The notes beneath the pieces are model-generated. The model saw nothing but the letters and a program-made list of their open reading frames with translations. It made no database searches and was not told where the DNA came from. A DNA stretch of 11,056 nt from CAYSHJ01 sp964589725 (GTDB lineage: Bacteria; Planctomycetota; Planctomycetia; Planctomycetales; Planctomycetaceae): the NCBI GenBank assembly GCA_964589725.1, contig CAZPUJ010000448.1, positions 1 to 11,056 of the forward strand, in the 5' to 3' direction. Shown here one piece after another: positions 1 to 5,437 of this stretch (positions are counted from its first letter, which is position 1; each line of letters opens with the position of its first letter). The translations under genes were made by a program, and so were the position numbers.

Positions 1-362
1 CGCTGCTCGGGGACCAGCACTTTGTAGATCGACGCTCCCACCGGACCGGGGTTGATTCCCGCTTCGCTCTTCTTGCCGGTTTGGACTTTGAACTCCAGCC
101 AGCGACAGGGCACCGACTTGCCTTGAAACTCGGCCTTTTCCTTGCCGACGGACTTGATCGTCAGGTGCTGAATCCACTCGATCGTCACGTCGGCCTCACC
201 GGTGCTAGCACGGGTTTCGATCTGTTTGTAGGTGCCCTCGTAGCGCACCCAACTACCGTCCTCGGGCAGCTTCCAGATCAAGCCCTGAGCGTTCGCATAC
301 GACCAGTCAGCAAGAACCATCCGGCCACTTAAGACCACGGCGATTGTGAGCCAACGAAGCAT
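1..362 (-). CDS. secreted protein of unknown function (C-terminus beyond window)
   Basis: This is an open reading frame that starts with ATG at 362 and stays open to the left edge, so about 120 residues are visible and the C-terminus is missing. The start is supported by GAGG (complement of 369-372) six bases upstream. The N-terminus reads MLRWLTIAVVLSGRMVLA followed by DW, a typical Sec signal peptide with a likely cleavage after VLA, so the product is probably exported. The mature part begins with a tryptophan- and charge-rich stretch (GLIWKLPEDGSWVRYEG) and has a CRWLEFKVQTGKK segment near residue 87. It resembles small secreted proteins of unknown role found in planctomycetes, but I do not recognise a named domain. 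It is the last of three minus-strand genes, 121 bases after the metallopeptidase-like lipoprotein gene, and may be co-transcribed with it. Confidence 0.75.
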   Translation of the reverse strand, partial: MLRWLTIAVVLSGRMVLADWSYANAQGLIWKLPEDGSWVRYEGTYKQIETRASTGEADVTIEWIQHLTIKSVGKEKAEFQGKSVPCRWLEFKVQTGKKSEAGINPGPVGASIYKVLVPEQ

Positions 363-483
363 TGGAAACCTCGACGTGCGGTGCGGAGAAGCGAATCAGC
401 CGCTGAGAGTCTGGCACAGCTTGCGGAGACTGACAAGATCGGGTTGTGTGGAGACGCAGAGACGCTGCTCTCGGGATTTCCAT

Positions 484-1365
484 CTAACGCTCGTGCCTCA
501 CGGGCTGAATCGAATTGAGCGTGGAGACGTAGGCCACGTAGCGCAGGCGGACCTCAGGCAGCGTTTCGGAAACGCGGACGCTCAGTCGCGTCGGATGCGA
601 TGTGTCACGGAGTTCTTGCAGGTAATCGAGCAGCACTTGCCGCGTGTCGTCGGAACCGTGCAGGAGAAAATGCACCCAGGCCCAGGACTCTTGATAGTCG
701 GCGCGCTGCATTTGCGAGACCTCTTCCAGCGACTCCAAGCGTTCGAGGTCCGGTTGCCAGCCGTTGGCGATCGCGACGGTCAACCGCCGCGCGTACTCAC
801 GGTTGATGGAATTGGGCACCGAGCGTGGCACCTCGAAGTATTCGGCCAGTCCCTCGTCCAGCCACAACGGCACGTCTTTCAATTGCGCGTGCAGCAAGCC
901 GTGAGTGAACTCATGCCGCAAGTCCTCTTGGATGCGGGTACCCCAAAATGTGTAGACCGCCAGCTCGCGCGGCGAGCCGACGAAGTACGCGCGCCGCGGC
1001 GGCAAGCCCGGATACGTCTCGTCGAGATATCGCCGATAACGCTGTTCGTCGCCGAACACGTACACGACGACCTCGCGACCTTCCAGCGGCAGTTTCAAAA
1101 ATTGGGCGACGTCCTGCCGGAGTCGCATCAGGTCTTGAATGAGTGCGTGATCTCTTTTCAATTCGACATCGCTGAGCACCAGCAGTTGCTCGGAGCGCAC
1201 CGAGTGTTTCACCGGCAGGCGAACCGTCTCCGGTCGCGCGGTGCGGCATCCGCCCAACAGCAGTAGCCCGGCCAACAGGCTCATGCAGAGATCGCGATGT
1301 GGCGGATGAATTCTGCGACTCCGTTCACTGGCGTTTGGCGCGCGGCCAGTCGACAGACGCGGCAT
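484..1365 (-). CDS. putative zinc-metallopeptidase-like lipoprotein (DUF1570 / peptidase MA-like)
   Basis: From the ATG at 1365 this is 293 residues. A lipobox (LLLLGGC, Cys40) suggests a lipid-anchored envelope protein. The core has HEFTH at 151-155 followed by LWLDEGLAEYFE at 167-178. This is the HExxH plus downstream EG arrangement of MA-clan (gluzincin-like) zinc peptidases, with His151, His155 and probably Glu171 as ligands and Glu152 as catalytic base. Planctomycetes carry many DUF1570-type proteins with this layout; activity and substrate are unknown. The start is uncertain. ATG1365 overlaps the upstream gene by 41 bases and gives a long 27-residue n-region. ATG1284 gives a signal peptide with no positive charge and no ribosome binding site. 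An ATT at 1311 sits seven bases after GGAG just past the upstream stop. The tight arrangement with the upstream membrane protein suggests one operon. Confidence 0.8.
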   Translation of the reverse strand: MPRLSTGRAPNASERSRRIHPPHRDLCMSLLAGLLLLGGCRTARPETVRLPVKHSVRSEQLLVLSDVELKRDHALIQDLMRLRQDVAQFLKLPLEGREVVVYVFGDEQRYRRYLDETYPGLPPRRAYFVGSPRELAVYTFWGTRIQEDLRHEFTHGLLHAQLKDVPLWLDEGLAEYFEVPRSVPNSINREYARRLTVAIANGWQPDLERLESLEEVSQMQRADYQESWAWVHFLLHGSDDTRQVLLDYLQELRDTSHPTRLSVRVSETLPEVRLRYVAYVSTLNSIQPVRHER

Positions 1366-1672
1366 CCGATTCGCGTGGCTCGTCTTTGCTGTCCTGCATA
1401 TCGAAGACTTTGTCCATCCAGCGTGCGGTCACTGATGTGCGAACCAGGTCGGCTTGCCCCGTGCGGACGAGGGCCTTGACCAACGCCGTGTGCTTCATCC
1501 ATTCGGCCGAGTCCCATTCGCGGACGTCGACGTAGGCATCGGCGAGCGACGCCTGCGGCTTGCGGACACCGACCCAATTGTCGTTAGTGCGGACAATGTG
1601 ATATCTGAAGGCGATGAACATGGCGGCTGCTCCCAGCAGCACACCAAACGCCAAGACAAACAGTCGTCGCAT
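1325..1672 (-). CDS. small membrane-anchored protein of unknown function
   Basis: The protein has 115 residues from the ATG at 1672. This start is preferred over the upstream ATG at 1726 because GAGGAG lies nine bases before it and because it places a hydrophobic segment at the N-terminus. Residues 1-24 (MRRLFVLAFGVLLGAAAMFIAF) form an uncleaved-looking transmembrane anchor with positive charges on the inner side. The rest is a short, mostly hydrophilic domain with a DVREWDSAEWMKHTALVKAL stretch and a charged C-terminal tail. No known family or catalytic motif is recognised; it looks like one of the small N-anchored proteins often left as hypothetical in planctomycetes. It is the first gene of the leftward cluster, and its stop overlaps the long version of the following lipoprotein gene, suggesting translational coupling. 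Confidence 0.7.
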   Translation of the reverse strand: MRRLFVLAFGVLLGAAAMFIAFRYHIVRTNDNWVGVRKPQASLADAYVDVREWDSAEWMKHTALVKALVRTGQADLVRTSVTARWMDKVFDMQDSKDEPRESDAASVDWPRAKRQ

Positions 1673-1758
1673 GAGTTCCGTCTCCTCGCGTTCGACCAGA
1701 AAATTTCGGGGGCGGGATACTCCCAAATTCCCTGGTTTGCCACAAGATGGGGTTGCGC

Positions 1759-1822
1759 GAAGGGTGAAGCGTGAAAGAGGGCAGCCAGCAATCTCCGATT
1801 GAATTTTCAGTTTTCACCCTTC
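1759..1822. repeat. inverted repeat in divergent promoter region
   Basis: GAAGGGTGAA at 1759-1768 is the exact reverse complement of TTCACCCTTC at 1813-1822. A second inner pair, TGAAA (1772-1776) with TTTCA (1805-1809), lets the stem continue after a short internal loop. The apical loop is about 28 bases and no T-run follows. It could be a regulator site, an RNA stem or a remnant of a dispersed repeat; the sequence does not decide. Confidence 0.5.
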
Positions 1823-1901
1823 CCGCTTGACCCTTCCCACCCCGGCGACGGCGGCTTAAAAGGTGCCGCGTGAATCTTTCGAAAACTGATGCACGACCGC
1901 G

Positions 1902-1931
1902 TTGATAGCTCGCGACGCGAACGACGATATT
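1902..1931 (+). promoter_or_regulatory. possible sigma70-type promoter for the DUF2878 gene
   Basis: TTGATA at 1902-1907 matches the -35 consensus at five of six positions. GATATT at 1926-1931 matches the -10 at four of six, with an 18-base spacer. Transcription would start near 1938 and give a leader of roughly 70 bases. This is a pattern match only. Confidence 0.25.
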
Positions 1932-2005
1932 TGCACGATGACCGACCACCGTCGACCACAACCGGATGGCAGCGATCTCACGCGGGAAGCCGATAGGACC
2001 GCGGC

Positions 2006-2701
2006 ATGAATCGTGATTCGCCTCAGTCACCACATGGGGCCACACCGCTGACTGGCGAAGGCTCCGCCGCGACGCCTTCTGAAACTTCGCAATTTCGCGC
2101 CGACCCGCGTCCGCCGACAATGCCTCACGGCCACACCCCGGAACGTGGGCCGTTATGGGTCACTTGGTTCGCGCATCCGTTCGCGAACTGGTTTTGGTTC
2201 TATTTTGGGTTTGTCGCCGCGCTGTCCGGCGCGAATTTGGGTTATCCCGGTACCGGGCCTGTCGTGATCGTTGGCTGGCTTACCGGGCACCTGGTGAATG
2301 TGAAACACCCGTGGGCCGAGATTCGGTTCCTCTTGGCTTCTGCCGGTTTGGGTTATCTCTGCGATGGGTTTCTCACACGGGTTGGCGTGTTGAAGTTTCA
2401 CGAGCCTCTGTCCTGGGGCTGGCCGATCCCGCTGTGGATGGTGATGATGTGGCCGAACTTCGCGGCGACACTGAATAGTTCGATGAAGTGGCTACTCGGA
2501 CGATACAAATTGGGAGCCGTGTTGGGAGCGGTCGCGGGACCATTCTCATACTACGGCGGCGAGAAATGGGGAGCCATCGAGTTCGGCCGCCCCTTCTGGG
2601 TGGCGATGATCGTCATCGGCATTGAATGGGCGTTGGCCATGCCCGCGCTGTTGTGGCTGTCAGCCCGATGGGTGCCGCGAGAGGCGAAGGCTTCGAAGTG
2701 A
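2006..2701 (+). CDS. DUF2878-like integral membrane protein
   Basis: The protein has 231 residues. The ATG at 2006 has AGGA seven bases upstream; a second ATG at codon 39 has no ribosome binding site. Residues 1-50 are polar and proline-rich, probably a disordered cytoplasmic tail. About six hydrophobic segments follow, near 62-80, 83-97, 106-120, 139-158, 168-183 and 196-220. The stretch PIPLWMVMMWPNFAATLNSS at 140-159 and the following KWLLGRY and GPFSYYGGEKWGA match my memory of the conserved centre of DUF2878, a small inner-membrane family of unknown function. The long N-terminal tail is an addition to the usual domain of about 170 residues. The gene stands alone on the plus strand, divergent from the small membrane protein and convergent with pheS, so its context gives no clue to function. 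Confidence 0.8.
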   Translation: MNRDSPQSPHGATPLTGEGSAATPSETSQFRADPRPPTMPHGHTPERGPLWVTWFAHPFANWFWFYFGFVAALSGANLGYPGTGPVVIVGWLTGHLVNVKHPWAEIRFLLASAGLGYLCDGFLTRVGVLKFHEPLSWGWPIPLWMVMMWPNFAATLNSSMKWLLGRYKLGAVLGAVAGPFSYYGGEKWGAIEFGRPFWVAMIVIGIEWALAMPALLWLSARWVPREAKASK

Positions 2702-2794
2702 TTTCGGATCGCGGATTGCGGATTCTTTTGAGCGAGTCGTATTCAGTTTGACCGCGATTTGTGTCGGGATTCTCAAAATCCGAGATCCGAAATC
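2700..2794. repeat. 18-bp inverted repeat of the GATTTCGGATC family between convergent genes
   Basis: The left arm at 2700-2717 and the right arm at 2777-2794 are reverse complements with one mismatch; the outer 11 bases (GATTTCGGATC / GATCCGAAATC) are perfect. The right side contains a further small hairpin, GGATT-CTCAA-AATCC at 2767-2781. The arms begin exactly at the DUF2878 stop codon and end exactly at the pheS stop codon. The RISDF / RNPRSEI peptides produced when it is translated are a familiar sign of dispersed intergenic repeats in planctomycete genomes. It may act as a two-way terminator, but no clean T-run is present. Confidence 0.6.
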
Positions 2795-3796
2795 TCAAAA
2801 CTGGCTCAAGAACCGCACATCATTTTCGTAAAAACGACGGATGTCGGTGATGCGGTGACGACGCATACAGAAGCGTTCGATGCCCAGGCCGAATGCGAAG
2901 CCGGTGACTTCCTCCGGGTCATAGCCAACGGCTCGCAACACGTTCGGATCGACCATACCCGCGCCGCCGATCTCCAGCCAATTCTCGCCCCAATTCATGT
3001 CGACTTCGACAGACGGTTCGGTGAACGGGAAGAACGACGGTCGAAAACGGATATGCACATCACGACCGAGGTACGTAACGGCGAACAGCCGCAGCGTGGT
3101 CTTGAGCTGCGCCATCGTGACCTCACTGCCGATCATCAGGCCTTCCATTTGATGAAACATGCACGAATGTGTGGCGTCGATCGTGTCGGGGCGATACACG
3201 CGGCCGAGCGACACGATGCGGATCGGCGGTCGAGTCCGTTCCATCACGCGGATTTGAACGGTCGACGTTTGACTGCGGAGCAGCACCGGCCCGCCGGCGG
3301 CAGTTTGAGCGGCCGCGAGATAAAAGTTGTCGAGCGGATCGCGCGCCGGATGATCGAGCGGGATGTTCAAGGCTGCGAAGTTGTGCCATTCGTCCTCGAG
3401 TTCCGGGCCATACGCGACCGTGAAACCCATGCGCCCGATGATGTCTCGGAATTCGTCCATCGTTTGCGTCAGCGGATGCCGGCGTCCGAGTCGCAGCGGT
3501 TCGCCGGGCAGGCTGATGTCGATGCCCGCGAGCGACGCTTTCGGCTTGGCGAGTTCCACTTGTCGTGCTTCCAAAGCCGTGGTGACCCGTTGCCGCACGT
3601 CATTGAATTTCGCTCCGAACGCCGGCCGCAGATCAGGCTTTGCCTTGCCGAGCAATTCTTGCAGCGCTTTGATCCGGCCGCTTTTCTTGCCCAGGAATTC
3701 GACGCGAGCCGCCTCCAACGCCGTCGCCTCTTTCACGTCGGCAATCGCCGCCAACGCGGCGGCTTCAAACTCGTCGAATGGTTGCAACGAGCTCAT
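2795..3796 (-). CDS. pheS: phenylalanine--tRNA ligase alpha subunit
   Basis: PheS forms the catalytic alpha chain of the alpha2-beta2 synthetase that charges tRNA-Phe in the cytoplasm. The protein is 333 residues, close to the usual length of about 330-350. The start at 3796 is chosen because AGAGGA lies six bases upstream and the N-terminus then matches the family; the open frame extends 58 codons further, but that part overlaps the rplT end and looks unrelated. Residues 1-90 form the N-terminal coiled coil that contacts tRNA. The class II core follows, with HPLTQTMDEF at 107-116 (motif 1 region), FHQMEG at 214-219 (motif 2) and GLGIERFCMRRHRITDIR at 303-320 (motif 3). It lies 94 bases after rplT in the usual infC-rpmI-rplT-pheS order. 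pheT, normally next, is absent; a convergent DUF2878 gene follows instead. Confidence 0.97.
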   Translation of the reverse strand: MSSLQPFDEFEAAALAAIADVKEATALEAARVEFLGKKSGRIKALQELLGKAKPDLRPAFGAKFNDVRQRVTTALEARQVELAKPKASLAGIDISLPGEPLRLGRRHPLTQTMDEFRDIIGRMGFTVAYGPELEDEWHNFAALNIPLDHPARDPLDNFYLAAAQTAAGGPVLLRSQTSTVQIRVMERTRPPIRIVSLGRVYRPDTIDATHSCMFHQMEGLMIGSEVTMAQLKTTLRLFAVTYLGRDVHIRFRPSFFPFTEPSVEVDMNWGENWLEIGGAGMVDPNVLRAVGYDPEEVTGFAFGLGIERFCMRRHRITDIRRFYENDVRFLSQF

Positions 3797-3885
3797 CGGG
3801 AGTCCTCTCAAGGCATTCTCACTCAACGTGAGTTTCGCCCCGGTTGGTTGCACTACCTGAAAGCAATGCTCGCTCCACGATGCGC

Positions 3886-3899
3886 GCCGCTTAGGCGGC
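3886..3899 (-). other. GC-rich hairpin across the rplT stop codon
   Basis: GCCGC at 3886-3890 and GCGGC at 3895-3899 form a 5-bp stem whose 4-base loop holds the rplT stop codon. No T-run follows on the minus strand, so it is more likely an RNA stability or pausing element than a terminator. A second small hairpin, CTCAC-TCAAC-GTGAG, lies at 3818-3832 just upstream of the pheS ribosome binding site. Confidence 0.3.
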
Positions 3900-4253
3900 C
3901 GTTTGCAGAGCGGCCTGCACCAGCGCGACCACTTCGTCGAAGACTTTCGCTTCGCGAATCGCCAGTTCACTGAGCGTGCGGCGATTGAGATCGATGTTAG
4001 CCAATTTCAGACCGTGAATGAATCGCGAATACGACAAGCCGCGCATCGCGCAGGCCGCGTTCAGCCGCGTGATCCACAAGGCACGAGCGTCCCGTTTCTT
4101 GATCCGACGACCAGTGAAGGCGTAGACGCGAGCTCTGACCACGTTCTCGATGACCGTCCGCCACAAACGGCGACGGCCACCCACTCGGCCTTCCGCTTCT
4201 TTGAATATTCGCTTCTTCTTGCGATGGCGGATGGATCCTGACTTAATACGCAT
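3891..4253 (-). CDS. rplT: 50S ribosomal protein L20
   Basis: L20 binds 23S rRNA early in large-subunit assembly and, in several bacteria, represses its own operon. The protein has 120 residues, the normal size. The N-terminal half is very basic (RHRKKKRIFKEAEGRVGGRR at 9-28), the rRNA-binding extension. The C-terminal globular part carries the family signature ALWITRLNAACAMRGLSYSR, followed by FIHGLKLANIDLNRRTLSELA. The N-terminus MRIKSGSI departs somewhat from the common MPRVKRG form. The ribosome binding site is weak (GAAGAAAG upstream of the ATG at 4253), so translation may depend on coupling to rpmI, whose stop is 54 bases upstream. It sits between rpmI and pheS in the standard order. 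Confidence 0.97.
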   Translation of the reverse strand: MRIKSGSIRHRKKKRIFKEAEGRVGGRRRLWRTVIENVVRARVYAFTGRRIKKRDARALWITRLNAACAMRGLSYSRFIHGLKLANIDLNRRTLSELAIREAKVFDEVVALVQAALQTAA

Positions 4254-4307
4254 GACTGACTTTCTTCACTCAATAGACGGCTGCGGTTTGTTCTGACCAC
4301 CGCGAAA

Positions 4308-4508
4308 TTACAGGATTGGACGCAGCGCCTCGATCACGGTGTCGGCTTGATAACCGGTCAAAACGCCGTCCTGGCGGAGATTCCGTTTTCGCTTGCCCGA
4401 TTTCGCACTGAGCAAGTGACCACGATTGGCCTTCCGATGTTTGGCCTTCCCGGAGGCCGTCACCTTGAAGCGTTTTTTGATTCCCTTATGGGTCTTCTGC
4501 TTGGGCAT
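4308..4508 (-). CDS. rpmI: 50S ribosomal protein L35
   Basis: L35 is a small component of the large ribosomal subunit. The protein has 66 residues, the family norm. The start at 4508 is chosen because the protein then opens with the family's MPKQKTHKGIKKRFKVTASG; the open frame reaches ATG 4535, adding nine residues not seen in L35. A basic central region (KAKHRKANRGHLLSAKSGKR) and the ending NLRQDGVLTGYQADTVIEAL are typical. No strong Shine-Dalgarno is visible ahead of the ATG. The gene follows infC after 258 bases, longer than usual for this operon, leaving room for a regulatory leader or an internal promoter, and precedes rplT by 54 bases. Confidence 0.96.
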   Translation of the reverse strand: MPKQKTHKGIKKRFKVTASGKAKHRKANRGHLLSAKSGKRKRNLRQDGVLTGYQADTVIEALRPIL

Positions 4509-4766
4509 GATTGACTCGTAGGACGCGCGGACCATTCACCAACGAACGGTCGGCGGCTCAATGAGGCTTAATCCCCAAAAAATGGCCGCCGAAAGAGCGG
4601 GGGATGATAAGGGCCGTTGCCGAACGTTTCCACTCATCCCGCGAAAAAGGGCGGGGCGACTCCCGGAGGGGGCGACGCCGAAGAACACACACCAACGCCG
4701 CGAATCGTTTTCTCGGTGACGCAACGTCCCTGTCACACGCTGTCCCGGCCGATTTGTCAGGGACAT
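4509..4766 (-). other. infC-rpmI intergenic leader with possible alternative hairpins
   Basis: There is no gene here. On the minus-strand RNA, the segment directly after the infC stop (TGTCCCTG, complement of 4758-4765) can pair with GGGACA (complement of 4741-4746) or with CAGGGAC (complement of 4726-4732). The two pairings exclude each other. The second has seven perfect pairs and two more after one mismatch. Another small stem, CCCGC with GCGGG, is at 4638-4642 and 4651-4655. No T-run follows the first set, so a Rho-independent terminator is not supported. In other bacteria this interval can hold the L20-binding leader; I cannot confirm that fold here. Confidence 0.35.
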
Positions 4767-5300
4767 TCAACTCTTCGGGGCCAGCACGACCGACATCTGT
4801 TTGGCTCCGTCCATTTTGGCGGATTGTTCCACCTTGGCGATGTCTTCCAGCAAGGTTACGACTTGAGCAAGCACCTCTCGGCCCCGGTCGTGGTGTGCGT
4901 TTTCGCGGCCGCGAAAGACCACATTGACCTTCACTTTGTCCTTGTGCTCCAAGAACTGCCGGGCCTGCTTGAGCTTGAATTCGATGTCGTGAGTGCCGGT
5001 CTTGGGTCGCAGCCGAATTTCCTTCAGTTGCGTCTGATGCGTCTTCGTGTTTTGGCTGTGTTTCCTTTTCTGCTCGTACTTGAACTTGCCAAAGTCCATG
5101 ATACGGCAGACGGGAGGCCGCTCATTCGGGCTGACCTCGACCAAGTCCAAACCGGCCTCGGTGGCCAATCGCTGCGCATCCAACGTGGGGATCACGCCAA
5201 CCATGTGGCCGGCTTGATCCACGACTCTCACCGGCGTGATGCGTATCTGCTCGTTAATCCTCTGCGATTTCTCGCCGGGCTTTTCGTGCGACTTTTCGAT
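4767..5300 (-). CDS. infC: translation initiation factor IF-3, probable ATC start
   Basis: IF-3 binds the 30S subunit, keeps subunits apart and checks the start codon and initiator tRNA. Read from ATC at 5300, the protein has 177 residues, the usual size. The N-terminal domain begins at RINEQIR near residue 16 and contains GLDLVEVSPNERPPVCRIMDFGKFKYE. The linker is lysine-rich, and the C-terminal domain holds LKEIRLRPKTGTHDIEFKLKQ and VNVVFRGREN. The ATC start is chosen because GAGGA lies eight bases upstream, the length fits, and infC is known for AUU/AUC-type starts tied to IF-3 self-regulation. The frame is open back to ATG 5426, but those 42 extra residues do not look like IF-3 and span a probable promoter and a stem-loop. 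It heads the translation operon, 137 bases after the FliM-like gene. Confidence 0.93.
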   Translation of the reverse strand: MEKSHEKPGEKSQRINEQIRITPVRVVDQAGHMVGVIPTLDAQRLATEAGLDLVEVSPNERPPVCRIMDFGKFKYEQKRKHSQNTKTHQTQLKEIRLRPKTGTHDIEFKLKQARQFLEHKDKVKVNVVFRGRENAHHDRGREVLAQVVTLLEDIAKVEQSAKMDGAKQMSVVLAPKS

Positions 5301-5350
5301 TGCTGGGTTCCTCGACAACAGACTTGAACACGGCGCGGGCGAAACGTTCG

Positions 5351-5370
5351 CCGGCACAACAACGTGCCGG
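5351..5370 (-). promoter_or_regulatory. stem-loop in the infC leader
   Basis: CCGGCAC at 5351-5357 and GTGCCGG at 5364-5370 form a perfect 7-bp stem with a 6-base loop (AACAAC on the plus strand). The stem can be lengthened by GTT/AAC across a 2-base bulge. It lies at the predicted 5' end of the infC transcript, about 50 bases before the ATC start. It may stabilise the RNA or stop read-through from the upstream gene, but no T-run follows. Confidence 0.45.
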
Positions 5371-5373
5371 AAC

Positions 5374-5402
5374 CTTGTAGTTGCGGCTCGATTGATCGTC
5401 AA
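5374..5402 (-). promoter_or_regulatory. probable sigma70-type promoter of the infC operon
   Basis: On the minus strand, TTGACG (complement of 5397-5402) matches the -35 at five of six positions. TACAAG (complement of 5374-5379) matches the -10 at four of six, with an ideal 17-base spacer. Transcription would begin near 5367, giving a leader of about 67 bases that opens with the stem-loop and ends in the GAGGA ribosome binding site. It lies downstream of ATG 5426, which argues against that codon as the infC start. Confidence 0.45.
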
Positions 5403-5437
5403 GAAACGACTGCCGGGTTTCGGCATCTGCGACCGTT

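Larger units (their letters stand above)
1673..2005. other. divergent intergenic region (333 bases)
   Basis: No convincing gene lies here. It separates the leftward small membrane protein gene from the rightward DUF2878 gene, so it should hold promoters for both. Visible contents are a 10-bp inverted repeat (1759-1768 with 1813-1822), a tandem ACCCTTCCC pair at 1816-1824 and 1830-1838, and a weak sigma70-like promoter for the plus-strand gene near 1902-1931. I see no clear promoter for the minus-strand gene. Confidence 0.6.

Noticed and set aside
346..1266. 306-codon plus-strand open frame
   Set aside because: It overlaps the HExxH lipoprotein gene on the other strand; the minus-strand protein has a signal peptide and motifs, this one has none.
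1584..2120. 178-codon minus-strand open frame covering the divergent gap
   Set aside because: It overlaps the start of both flanking genes and crosses the inverted repeat; the composition is arginine- and serine-rich with no domain or ribosome binding site support.
2759..3973. 404-codon plus-strand open frame
   Set aside because: It is the antisense of pheS, whose identity is certain, and has no recognisable domain.
4536..4770. Small minus-strand frames between infC and rpmI
   Set aside because: Arginine/proline/serine-rich peptides in two frames over the same stretch, with no family resemblance; the stretch reads better as an RNA leader.
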